Assembly (NCBI RefSeq): GCF_036116635.1
Contig: NZ_CP107995.1
Coordinates: forward strand, 3,968,001 to 4,032,000
Direction: 5' to 3'
Source of the DNA: Amycolatopsis sp. NBC_00345
Lineage (GTDB): Bacteria > Actinomycetota > Actinomycetes > Mycobacteriales > Pseudonocardiaceae
Length of the DNA: 64,000 bases
In this document: piece by piece, positions 35,747-43,308 of the stretch
How the letters are laid out: every line of letters begins with the position of its first letter
Numbering within the stretch: position 1 is the stretch's first letter
The notes under the pieces: generated by a model
Databases searched by the model: none
What the model was told of the DNA's origin: nothing
The model's input: the letters and a program-made list of their open reading frames with translations, nothing else
Translations under genes and position numbers: made by a program

Positions 35747-36853
35747 CTACCCGGAGGGCCGGTCAGCAGAGCGCTGGCGCACCACGGACCGCTGCTGGGC
35801 CGGGATACCGCTCCGGCTGAACGGGTCTTCGGTCACCTTGAGCCAGCTGCGCAGCCCAGCCGGGCTCCGCCGGGTGAGTTCCTCGTGCAGCGACAGCGCG
35901 TGGGTGCAGTGCTCGTGCCAGGTACTGGCGAGCGCGTCACTGGTGCGAGCCCGGCGCAGGTCCTGCCAAAGCAGGAGCTGGGCGTGGACGGAATGCCGGG
36001 CCGCCTCGTCGAGGGGCGCGGTGGCACCGGCCAGTGCGGCCGGGGTGCGGCCGTGGCAGGACGGGCACTCGCACACCCACAGGTGCTCGTGGTCGGGGGC
36101 GTCACGGAAGAGCCGTTCCAGCGTCTCGAGCCGGTGGTAGGTCAGCAGCGGACCGACGAACGCGGAGACGCCGGCGTGCCTCGGCGGGCCGGTTTCCCGC
36201 AGCGGGTAGATGTGGCGAAGACCGCTGTCGGCCCCGGTTGCCGCGGCGTGGGCGCCGTGACAGAGCGCCCCGAGCGCGGCAGCGTCCGAGCGGATTAGCA
36301 GCACCGGCACGCCCGCCGAATCCAGCAGGTTCAGGAACCCGCGTACTACGTATTGGGCGGCGAACGGGTCCGCCGGGTGCTCGATCCCGACGGCGACCGG
36401 CACGCCGTGCAGGGCGATCTGCGTGATCAGTCCTTCGAGGATTCCGGGGTAGCTGAACCACTCCGCGGCCAGCGGCAGCATCGCGACCACCGATGGCTTC
36501 TGTGCCTTGGCGGCCCGCAGGATCGTGCGCAGGCCGCGAAAGTCCCGGTAGGCGAGATAACCGGAGTCGGTGAGCGGGAGCAAACCCAGCTCCCGCTGCC
36601 GCCGGCACCAGGCGGGACGGATTCCGCGGCGACCGGCGACCCGCCGCCGTCCGGCGTACCGCGCGGCGTCACACAGGATGGGCCCGTCGAAACCGTTGCC
36701 CCGCAGCCGGCGCACGATGGGCTCGGGAGCGGGACCGGTGAGCACGAGCCCGGTGTCGTGTTCCTGGGCCACCGCCGCGGCGGCCACGGCCTGACCGGGC
36801 CGGCACTGGACCAGCAGCCGGCCGGAAATCCGTTCCAGGAGGAAATCCCGCAT
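35747..36853 (-). CDS. TIM-barrel protein with tRNA-guanine-transglycosylase-like zinc site
   Basis: 368 residues; ATG at 36853 is preferred, though no strong ribosome site precedes it. The N-terminal two thirds alternate strands and helices. Near residue 270 comes LWVCECPSCHGRTP, a CxCxxC motif, followed 21 and 24 residues later by two His in ARHSVHAQLLL. Tgt enzymes have CxCxxC with a zinc His about 26 residues on and a following LH-type helix, so a distant Tgt/DpdA relationship is my best reading. Active-site aspartates cannot be placed by eye. No other queuosine or 7-deazaguanine genes are near. Confidence 0.6.
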   Translation of the reverse strand: MRDFLLERISGRLLVQCRPGQAVAAAAVAQEHDTGLVLTGPAPEPIVRRLRGNGFDGPILCDAARYAGRRRVAGRRGIRPAWCRRQRELGLLPLTDSGYLAYRDFRGLRTILRAAKAQKPSVVAMLPLAAEWFSYPGILEGLITQIALHGVPVAVGIEHPADPFAAQYVVRGFLNLLDSAGVPVLLIRSDAAALGALCHGAHAAATGADSGLRHIYPLRETGPPRHAGVSAFVGPLLTYHRLETLERLFRDAPDHEHLWVCECPSCHGRTPAALAGATAPLDEAARHSVHAQLLLWQDLRRARTSDALASTWHEHCTHALSLHEELTRRSPAGLRSWLKVTEDPFSRSGIPAQQRSVVRQRSADRPSG

Positions 36854-37012
36854 TGATCGACAGTGCGCCCCGCGCACGCGGCGTGTCACCGGTCGTCACG
36901 CGGATGCAGACCAACACCCGGCGGATGGCGCAAGGAGCCGTCGCGCAGCGCGCACGCTGAGGCGCCTGTGAGTGTTCGCCCCGCCTACGGATGAGCTTTC
37001 CCGTGCGATTCC

Positions 37013-38584
37013 CTACTTCTTCTGCGTTCCCCCGAGGGCTTGCAGCAGAGCAGTGCCGTCAGGCGAGCCGAGGCCGGTGCAAGCGTCCCAGCCGCCGGCG
37101 GCGGAGTAGGCGCCGTTGGTCCCGGTGGTGATGTCGCGGAAGCCGGGCTGGACGGCGCCCGCCTTCGCGCCGCCGTAGAGCTGGGTCTGGACTAGCCCGA
37201 ACCGGCGTCCGGCCGACTGGGCGAGGCGGCAGAGCAGCGCGGCCCACAGCGGGGCGACCGCGCTGGTTCCGCCGATCACCGACTGCTGGCCGTCGACCAG
37301 GATCCGGTAGCCGGTCGCCGGGTCGGCGTTGCCCGCGACGTCGGGGACGCCCCGGCCGGTGCCGCCGCCGGCGCGCGCCGGCACGCCGGCCGAGGACTGG
37401 AACGCGGGGGGCGCGAAGGTGTCGCTGACCCCGCCGCCGGTCGAGCCGCCGCCGGAGGTGTTCCACACCGTTTCGGCCGTGATCGCGGTGGGCGGCGCCG
37501 CCTCGAGCCGGGTGCCGCCGCAGGCCAGGGCATGCGGGCTGGACGCCGGGAAGTCGACGTGCTGCGCGCTGTCGGACTGGCCGTCGGTGCTGCCGTTGTC
37601 ACCGCTGGCGACGCACACCGTCACCCCGAGCGCGGCGGCGTCGGCGAAGGCCTGGTCCATCGCGGTCCGCGCTTGGCTGGTCCACGCGTCCTCCGACTGG
37701 CCCCAGCTGATGCTGACCGCGGTCGGCGTCGGGGTCGCGTGCACCGCGGTGCTCACGGCGTCGAGGAAACCCTGGTCGGTGTTCGGCGCGAAGTAGACGA
37801 GCTGGGTGGCCCGCGGGGCGAGCGCTCCGACGACCTCGATGTCGAGCATCACCTCACCGTCGGCCGACGAGGGGTCGCCGGTGGGCGCGTTCTTGGCGCC
37901 GTCGACCTCGACGGCGCTGACCTGCGGCGGGGTGATCTTGAGGCCGCCGAAGTAGGTGGTGAGGTCCTCGGGTTTGAAGCCGCCGCCCAGCTCGATGATC
38001 GCGACGGTCTGCCCGGTGCCGTCCGTGCCGTCCGGGAACGCGTAGAGCGTGCCCAGCTGATCCGGCGTGAACCCCTGGGCGTCCGCAGGCCCGGCGTGCA
38101 GGCGGAACTGGGCGCGCGCCTGGGGACGCTCGTCCAAGCCCAGCACCCCGACCACGACGTCCGCCAGCTCGGCGGGCAGGTGCAGGTCACCGGACCGGCC
38201 GCGGTGCTCGACGGCGGCACCGCCGGGGCTGGTGTACCGCACCAGGTTCAGCTCGGTCCCGAACACCGCCGCCATGGCCTGCGCCGGACCGCTGACGGAA
38301 ACCCGCCGCGACCCGGCGTGCGTGCCCGTGATCGTGAGGCCCGCGCCGGTGAGCACCTCCCGCACGCGCTGGAGGTCGTCCTCGACCGCGCCGTACCGGT
38401 CGGCGAGCTCGTCCGGCGTGATGGTGTCAGGACCGGTCACCAGTTCCGGGTCGAGCTCGGCGCGCCGGCGGAGCAGCACCGTCGCGGTCACGGTGCTGCC
38501 CGGTTCGACCGGGCGGAGCACCTCGGCACCGGCCAGCACGGACCGGGCACTGCCGGGGAGGAGGACGGGCTGCGGTGCGTTCAT
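37013..38584 (-). CDS. sedolisin (S53) serine-carboxyl protease, kumamolisin-like
   Basis: 523 residues from ATG at 38584. Residues about 25-165 are the pro-kumamolisin activation domain (DELADRYGAVEDDLQRVREVL). The catalytic domain follows: E244 and D248 in ADGEVMLDIEV, the SISWGQ strand, and the catalytic Ser in GGTSAVAPLWAAL near 441. The calcium site is FRDITTGTNGAYSAAGGWD. No classic signal peptide precedes the pro-domain, as in several secreted S53 enzymes. It should work outside the cell at acidic pH. It is divergent from the AraC regulator at 38694. Confidence 0.92.
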   Translation of the reverse strand: MNAPQPVLLPGSARSVLAGAEVLRPVEPGSTVTATVLLRRRAELDPELVTGPDTITPDELADRYGAVEDDLQRVREVLTGAGLTITGTHAGSRRVSVSGPAQAMAAVFGTELNLVRYTSPGGAAVEHRGRSGDLHLPAELADVVVGVLGLDERPQARAQFRLHAGPADAQGFTPDQLGTLYAFPDGTDGTGQTVAIIELGGGFKPEDLTTYFGGLKITPPQVSAVEVDGAKNAPTGDPSSADGEVMLDIEVVGALAPRATQLVYFAPNTDQGFLDAVSTAVHATPTPTAVSISWGQSEDAWTSQARTAMDQAFADAAALGVTVCVASGDNGSTDGQSDSAQHVDFPASSPHALACGGTRLEAAPPTAITAETVWNTSGGGSTGGGVSDTFAPPAFQSSAGVPARAGGGTGRGVPDVAGNADPATGYRILVDGQQSVIGGTSAVAPLWAALLCRLAQSAGRRFGLVQTQLYGGAKAGAVQPGFRDITTGTNGAYSAAGGWDACTGLGSPDGTALLQALGGTQKK

Positions 38585-38693
38585 CCCTGCATCGTCACCC
38601 CGCCCGGTGGTGGCCCCCAACCGCGAGACGGGTGACCCGGCCCAGTCCGTTACCGGGTCGATCTGGTAACGGACTCGGCGGCACACTGAGCCC

Positions 38694-39536
38694 ATGGACT
38701 ACGTCAGCCGGGTGCCCGCTCCGCCGCTCGACCGGTTCATCGACGACATCTACTGCCTGACCGGGGTGCCGCGCCAACGGCGGATGAACGTCCCGCCGAT
38801 GCCGTCGGCGCACCTGTACGTCAACCTGGGCGAACCCGCCCGCCTGTGGGATTCCGACCCGTCGGTGCCGCCGGTGGTGCTGCCCGATGGCTGGTTCATG
38901 GGTGTGTGGACCCGGCGTTTCCGCTTCGAGTACCCCGCCCGGGTGCGGCTCGTCGGGGTGCACTTCAAGCCGTGGGGGATTTCGCCGTTCATCGGCCTGC
39001 CGGCAAGCGAACTGCGGGATCGATGGGTGCCGGTCGACGCCGTCTGGGGGCGGTCTTCGGACCGGATCCGCAACCAGGTCGGCGACACTGCGTCGGCGGC
39101 CGAGACACTGCGGGTAGTCGAGGCGGAACTGCGGTCACGACTGGCCGCGGCACCGTCGCGAGGTCTCGATCTGGTCCAGTACACCGCCGGGCGGCTGGCG
39201 ACTTCCCACGGCACGGTCCCGGTCGCCGCGCTGACCGACGCCGCCGGGGTCAGCGCCAATCACCTGGCCGCGCAGTTCAAGGCTCACGTCGGGGTCACCC
39301 CGAAGCGGGTGGCGCGGATTTACCGCTTCGCGCGGGCGATCCTGTCCGTGGACACCCGGCGCCCGGTCGACTGGTCGGAGCTCGCGCACACCATGGGCTA
39401 CTTCGACCTGGCCCACTTCAGCCGGGAGTTCAAGGACTTCACCGGCCACACCCCGACGGCGTACCTGGCCCTGCGGCGCCGATTCCCCGCCGAGCTGGAG
39501 TTCCCGCCGGACCGCGGCCCGATGCCCGCCGAGTGA
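38694..39536 (+). CDS. AraC-family transcriptional regulator
   Basis: 280 residues from ATG at 38694. Residues about 1-165 form an N-terminal effector domain of the DUF6597 kind (RMNVPPMPSAHLYVNLGE, VGVHFKPWGISPF). The C-terminal AraC HTH pair covers about 175-270, with AALTDAAGVSANHLAAQFK and LAHTMGYFDLAHFSREFKDF. The start lies 109 bases from the divergent sedolisin gene, which is a possible target along with the downstream reductase-like gene at 39610. Confidence 0.88.
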   Translation: MDYVSRVPAPPLDRFIDDIYCLTGVPRQRRMNVPPMPSAHLYVNLGEPARLWDSDPSVPPVVLPDGWFMGVWTRRFRFEYPARVRLVGVHFKPWGISPFIGLPASELRDRWVPVDAVWGRSSDRIRNQVGDTASAAETLRVVEAELRSRLAAAPSRGLDLVQYTAGRLATSHGTVPVAALTDAAGVSANHLAAQFKAHVGVTPKRVARIYRFARAILSVDTRRPVDWSELAHTMGYFDLAHFSREFKDFTGHTPTAYLALRRRFPAELEFPPDRGPMPAE

Positions 39537-39609
39537 TTTCCTACAAGCGCGTCCGCCCCGGGACGACAAGGATCAGGGGCGAACGCGCAAGGAGACCCGA
39601 GGAGAACCA

Positions 39610-40221
39610 GTGGGCACGGTAATCATGCACAACGTGGTGTCGGTGGACGGTTTCATCGCCGATGTGAAGGACGACGTCGGGCCGCTCCACGAGTGGTACT
39701 TCAGCGGGGACACCCCGATCACCGGAGGCGGCGACGAGGAGTTCGATCATTCCGGGGCCGGAAACGCCATCAAGGTCTCCCGTGCGTCGGCGGGCTACGT
39801 CCGGTCGATGTGGGAGAAGGTCGGCGTGATCGTGATGGGCCGCCGCCTGTTCGACCTGGTGAACGGGTGGGAGGGCCGTCCGCCCACGGGCGACCACGTG
39901 GTCGTGGTGTCCCACCGGCCCAAGCCCGAGGGCTGGCACCCCGAGGCGTCGTACCATTTCGCCGGCACCGTCACGGCCGCGATCGCCAAGGCCCAGGAGC
40001 TCGCCGGGGAGCGGGCCATCGCGGTGAACGCCGGCGAGGTGGGCGGCCAGATCCTCGCCGCCGGCTTGGTGGACGAGGTGGCGATGGACGTGGTGCCGGT
40101 GGTGTTCGGGTCGGGCAAACGCTACTTCGGCGGCATCGACGGGCAGCTGCTGCTGGAGGATCCCCACGTGGTCGTCCAGGGCGACCGGGTGCTGCACCTG
40201 AAGTTCAACGTCCGCCGCTAG
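39610..40221 (+). CDS. dihydrofolate-reductase-family protein (RibD C-terminal type)
   Basis: 203 residues from GTG at 39610 with GAGGAG upstream. VSVDGFIAD is the family start; VIVMGRRLFDLVNGW and VVVSHRPKP form the nucleotide-binding part; the C-terminus reads VDEVAMDVVPVVFGSGKRYF. These proteins reduce unknown substrates with NADPH and are frequent beside actinomycete regulators. It follows the AraC gene by 73 bases on the same strand and could be its target. Confidence 0.88.
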   Translation: MGTVIMHNVVSVDGFIADVKDDVGPLHEWYFSGDTPITGGGDEEFDHSGAGNAIKVSRASAGYVRSMWEKVGVIVMGRRLFDLVNGWEGRPPTGDHVVVVSHRPKPEGWHPEASYHFAGTVTAAIAKAQELAGERAIAVNAGEVGGQILAAGLVDEVAMDVVPVVFGSGKRYFGGIDGQLLLEDPHVVVQGDRVLHLKFNVRR

Positions 40222-40240
40222 CCGGAGGCCGGTCCGGGGC

Positions 40241-40468
40241 TCACGGCTCTTCGGTCCACCGGTATCCGGCGAGGCGCATCCGCACCCCGTCCAGGACGAA
40301 GACGAGGCCGGCCAGCGTCATGAGCGCCGTTATGCCCAGCAGGACCCACCAGAGCGGGTCGTAGTCGGTGGCGAGCAGGTTCCCGGAGAAGCCGAGGCCG
40401 ACGCAGCCCAGCACGAAGAAGAACAGCCCGTACAACAGGCGGTCCAGGGCACTGCGAAGGACGAGCAC
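40241..40468 (-). CDS. small two-helix membrane protein
   Basis: 75 residues from GTG at 40468; an upstream GTG at 40519 is possible, and neither has a good ribosome site. Two transmembrane helices (YGLFFFVLGCVGLGFSGNLL and WWVLLGITALMTLAGLVFVL) are joined by an acidic loop, with a basic tail. It follows the crcB pair on the same strand and may belong to that fluoride operon. No function known. Confidence 0.6.
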   Translation of the reverse strand: MLVLRSALDRLLYGLFFFVLGCVGLGFSGNLLATDYDPLWWVLLGITALMTLAGLVFVLDGVRMRLAGYRWTEEP

Positions 40469-40526
40469 ACCCCCGATTGTGCGGCCGCCCCGCGACCCGG
40501 TCCAGCTCCTTGTCACCAACCTGCCG

Positions 40527-40895
40527 CTAGACCACCAGCGAATGCACCGTCGTATAAGCGAACAACGCGCCGCCGACCCCCGCGGCGACGCTGACGACCA
40601 CGTTCATCACCGCGGCGAAGTACGCCTTGCGCTCGGCCAGGCGGATCGTCTCGTAGCTGAACGTGCTGTACGTCGTCAGCGCGCCGCAGAACCCCGTGCC
40701 CGCGAAAGCGAGCACGGCGGACGGCAGGGCCGAGCCCGCGCCGGCCAGCGAGCCGAGGATGAGGCAGCCCACCAGGTTCACCGTGAAGGTGCCCCACGGG
40801 AACTCGGTCTCGTGGCGCGTTTGCACGGCGCGGTCGGTGAGGTAACGCAGCGGCGCGCCCAGCACGGCGCCCGCGAAGACCAGCAGCAGCGTCAC
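40527..40895 (-). CDS. crcB: fluoride channel subunit CrcB/Fluc, second copy
   Basis: 122 residues from GTG at 40895, overlapping the previous crcB stop by 4 bases. It has four helices and the Fluc motifs GAVLGAPLRYLTDR, FPWGTFTVNLVGCLILG and GFCGALTTYSTFS, whose Asn, Phe and Thr/Ser line the fluoride pores. Fluc works as an antiparallel dimer; tandem non-identical copies usually make a heterodimer with fixed orientation. Expression should follow the upstream fluoride riboswitch. Confidence 0.94.
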   Translation of the reverse strand: MTLLLVFAGAVLGAPLRYLTDRAVQTRHETEFPWGTFTVNLVGCLILGSLAGAGSALPSAVLAFAGTGFCGALTTYSTFSYETIRLAERKAYFAAVMNVVVSVAAGVGGALFAYTTVHSLVV

Positions 40896-41446
40896 GGCTC
40901 GACCGTCCTTTCCGGACGGACGGCGACGGCCCGGGTGAGCGCCATCCCCGCCAGCGCCGCGAGCAACGCGGCCACCACAGTGCCGCCGAGGTAGCCGAAC
41001 GCGAGCTGCACCGACCCCGGCTGCAGCAGCCCGCGCGTTTCGACCGCATAGGTGGAAAACGTGGTGAACCCGCCCAGGATGCCGACGCCCAGGAACGGCC
41101 GCGCCAGCCGGTACACGGGGCGGATCTCGGTGATGACGACCATGAGCACGCCGATCAGGAAACACCCGGACACGTTGGTCACGAAGGTGCCCCACGGGAA
41201 TTGGCCGGGCAGCGTCGGCAGCGCCGTGGCGAGACCGTACCGGGCCAGCGCGCCGAGGCCGCCGCCCAGCGCGATCGCCGCTAGCACCGGGCCCTGGTCC
41301 CGCAGGAACTCGCGGCGGTGGGATCGCACCCGGAGGTCTACGTCCGGGTCGATCGGCTCGGCCAGGTCACTCTGGTCGGCCGAGTCGCGCTGGTCAGCCG
41401 GGTCGGGCCGGTTGTTCTGATCGGGCCGGTTGTTTTGATCGGGCAC
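40892..41446 (-). CDS. crcB: fluoride channel subunit CrcB/Fluc, first copy, with extended N-terminus
   Basis: 184 residues from GTG at 41446, with GGAGA 6 bases upstream. An unusually long, polar head of about 50 residues starts with DQNNRP twice and is rich in Asp, Arg and Gln; the channel domain then shows LGGGLGALARYGLA, FPWGTFVTNVSGCFLIG and GGFTTFSTYAVE. The head has no counterpart in normal Fluc (about 125 residues). It is the first gene of the fluoride operon, downstream of a riboswitch that can cover its ribosome site. Confidence 0.92.
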   Translation of the reverse strand: MPDQNNRPDQNNRPDPADQRDSADQSDLAEPIDPDVDLRVRSHRREFLRDQGPVLAAIALGGGLGALARYGLATALPTLPGQFPWGTFVTNVSGCFLIGVLMVVITEIRPVYRLARPFLGVGILGGFTTFSTYAVETRGLLQPGSVQLAFGYLGGTVVAALLAALAGMALTRAVAVRPERTVEP

Positions 41447-41486
41447 AGCGTCTCCTACTCCGCTTCGGGCACAGTTCTCCCCGGTT

Positions 41487-41555
41487 CGAGTAGGGACTGT
41501 TGGCGGCGGTCGCCGCGGTTGTCCGGGAGACCCGGAACGGCGAGCCCCACCGCCG
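41487..41555 (-). ncRNA. fluoride riboswitch (crcB motif) controlling the crcB pair
   Basis: Read on the minus strand, GGCG (41554-41551) pairs with CGCC (41542-41539), enclosing GTGGGGCT. An AACCGC segment and a GC-rich hairpin follow, then AACAGTCCCTACTC. GGGGCT (41548-41543) can pair with AGTCCC (41498-41493), the long-range pseudoknot-like helix of the crcB aptamer. The closing CTACTC (41493-41488) can instead pair with GAGTAG (41460-41455), which runs into the GGAG ribosome site at 41455-41451. That gives a translational off state without fluoride. The folding is drawn by hand. Confidence 0.85.
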
Positions 41556-41574
41556 TGCCGGGGAGTCTACCGGC

Positions 41575-42237
41575 TCAGGACGCGGGGGCCCGCAGCGCGG
41601 TCAGCGCGGGCGCGAACATGGTGGTCTTGATCGCGCCGAGGGTGCCGCGGTCCTTGCCCGCCAGGTCGCGGACCACGCCCGTCGCCGTGTCGAGGAGGGT
41701 GGCCTCGTCCGCTGTCGCGTCGACCAGTCCCAGCTCACGGGCTTGCGGGCCGCCGAATCGCCGGCCCGTGGTCATCGACGCGACCGCGGCCGACGGCGTC
41801 AGCTTGCCCTGCAGCAGCGCCGCCATGCCGGGGGTGAACGGGATGTTGATGTCGGCTTCGGGGAAGCAGAAGTAGCCGCGGTCGGCGCGCATCACGCGGA
41901 AGTCGTGGGCCATGGCGAGCATCGCGCCGGCGCCGAAGGCGTGGCCGTTCACGGCGGCGACCGTGGGCACCGGCAGCTCCAGCACCCGCGCGAGCAGCTC
42001 CTGCACGGCCGCGACGTACGGGCCCGCCTCGTCGCCGTGGCTCATGAGCCAGTCGAGGTCGAGGCCGTTGGAGTAGAACTTCCCGCCGCCGACGGTGACG
42101 AGCGCCGCGGGCTCGGACCCGGCGACGACGGTGTCGAGCAGGGAAGTCGCCTGCTCCAGCCAATCCGGGGAGAACCGGTTCTCGCCATCGCCGAGGTTCA
42201 GGACGAAAACGGCTTCGTGACGGGACAGCTCGGGCAT
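41575..42237 (-). CDS. enoyl-CoA hydratase/isomerase family protein
   Basis: 220 residues from ATG at 42237 with AAAGGAC upstream. Crotonase-fold motifs are GGGKFYSNGLDLDWL (first oxyanion-hole strand) and AAVNGHAFGAGAMLAMAHDFR (second). The FCFPEADINIPFTPGMAALL segment and the short length resemble delta3-delta2-enoyl-CoA isomerases rather than hydratases. The gene follows a TetR regulator on the same strand and would act in fatty-acid oxidation. Its stop lies 20 bases before the riboswitch. Confidence 0.87.
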   Translation of the reverse strand: MPELSRHEAVFVLNLGDGENRFSPDWLEQATSLLDTVVAGSEPAALVTVGGGKFYSNGLDLDWLMSHGDEAGPYVAAVQELLARVLELPVPTVAAVNGHAFGAGAMLAMAHDFRVMRADRGYFCFPEADINIPFTPGMAALLQGKLTPSAAVASMTTGRRFGGPQARELGLVDATADEATLLDTATGVVRDLAGKDRGTLGAIKTTMFAPALTALRAPAS

Positions 42238-42246
42238 GAAAGGTCC

Positions 42247-42302
42247 TTTTCAGACGGTCGATATCAGACAGTGGTTTTCAGACAGTGGTTTTCAGACAGT
42301 GG
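42247..42302. repeat. four tandem 14-base repeats between TetR and the isomerase gene
   Basis: Consecutive units at 42247-42260, 42261-42274, 42275-42288 and 42289-42302; the last two are identical (TTTTCAGACAGTGG), the second differs in two bases and the first in three. The last unit encodes the TetR stop codon region, and the first reaches the ribosome site of the downstream gene. It looks like duplication of the gene end. Confidence 0.85.
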
Positions 42303-43056
42303 GTGCTCGCCGCGGGCGGTCCGGCGGCGGCAAGGCGAGGACGGCGCGCACGGCAGCGGCCAGCCGCCGGCGCGCCTCGGGCCCCGCCGCGCCGTACGCG
42401 GCGAGGTCGCGTTTGAGCAGGGCCGTCGGCAGGTCGACGACGCAGGTGGTGATCACCTCGACGGCCGCGCCGTCGCCGCGCTGCCACAGCTCGCGCGCCA
42501 GGCGGACGAGGAGGCGGACGAGCCGTTTGTCGAGGGCGTGCAGGTCTTCGAGGACGTCCTCGGGCAGCTGCGGGCCGAGGATCCGATCGGGCGAAACGGT
42601 CAGCATCAGCCGCGCCGCCTCCGGCCGCCGCTCGGCAACAACGGCGGGCGTGTCCGCGGCGGCCACCACCGCGGCGACAGCGCGGGAATCCGCAGCGCCG
42701 GCGGGCCCCGTCACGACAGCGGCGCCAGCAGGCCCCGTCGCCGCGGCGGCGCCAGCCGCATCCGCAGCACCAGCAGGCAAGGCCGCAGCGCCTGGCACAC
42801 CAGCCACCGCCCCGCCCACACCCAGTGCCCGGTCAACCAGCTGGGTCTGGACGTCGAGGAAGTACCCAGCCCCACGCAGCCACGCGCGCCCGATCAACGC
42901 GGGCAATGACCCGAAGCTGTGGTAGATCGTGCTGTTCGGCACCCCGGCCGCAACCGCCAGCCCCCGCACGGTCACCTCTTCAGGACCACGTTCGGCGATC
43001 AGCCGCTCGGCGACGTCGAGCAGCCGTTCGGGGTCGTGGATCCGAGGGCGGGGCAC
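42292..43056 (-). CDS. TetR-family regulator with an Ala/Gly-rich insertion
   Basis: 254 residues from GTG at 43056. The HTH is LLDVAERLIAERGPEEVTVRGLAVAAGVPNSTIYHSFGS. Residues about 85-140 are a low-complexity insertion of Ala, Gly, Val and Pro (TGPAGAA occurs twice) not expected in TetR proteins; the ligand domain resumes at VVAERRPEAARLMLTV. It probably regulates the isomerase gene directly downstream. The GH3 gene lies on the other side, divergent, 252 bases away. Confidence 0.82.
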   Translation of the reverse strand: MPRPRIHDPERLLDVAERLIAERGPEEVTVRGLAVAAGVPNSTIYHSFGSLPALIGRAWLRGAGYFLDVQTQLVDRALGVGGAVAGVPGAAALPAGAADAAGAAAATGPAGAAVVTGPAGAADSRAVAAVVAAADTPAVVAERRPEAARLMLTVSPDRILGPQLPEDVLEDLHALDKRLVRLLVRLARELWQRGDGAAVEVITTCVVDLPTALLKRDLAAYGAAGPEARRRLAAAVRAVLALPPPDRPRRAPTV

Positions 43057-43308
43057 GAACCCGAGTGTAACGGAACAAGCGCTCCACAACCACCGGGCAC
43101 CGCCACCCGGCCGACGCCGAGGGGCTGCGGATCCCGGCCACCGGCACGCCCGTCGTCACCCGCAGCGATCACCTTGACGCGGGGCCGTGCGCAGGAGGAA
43201 TGTCGCATCCGACACCACCGTGGGGCGCCATTTCCGGCCGTATCCGGGCCGAATTGGCCTCGCCGCCAGCCCCGCTTCGGCCTTTCAGCGACGGAGGCGG
43301 TTCAGGTC

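Noticed and set aside
36854..37012. Further regulatory structure before the TGT-like gene
   Set aside because: Only short GC-rich inverted repeats (GCGCACGC-type) were seen, at the level expected by composition.
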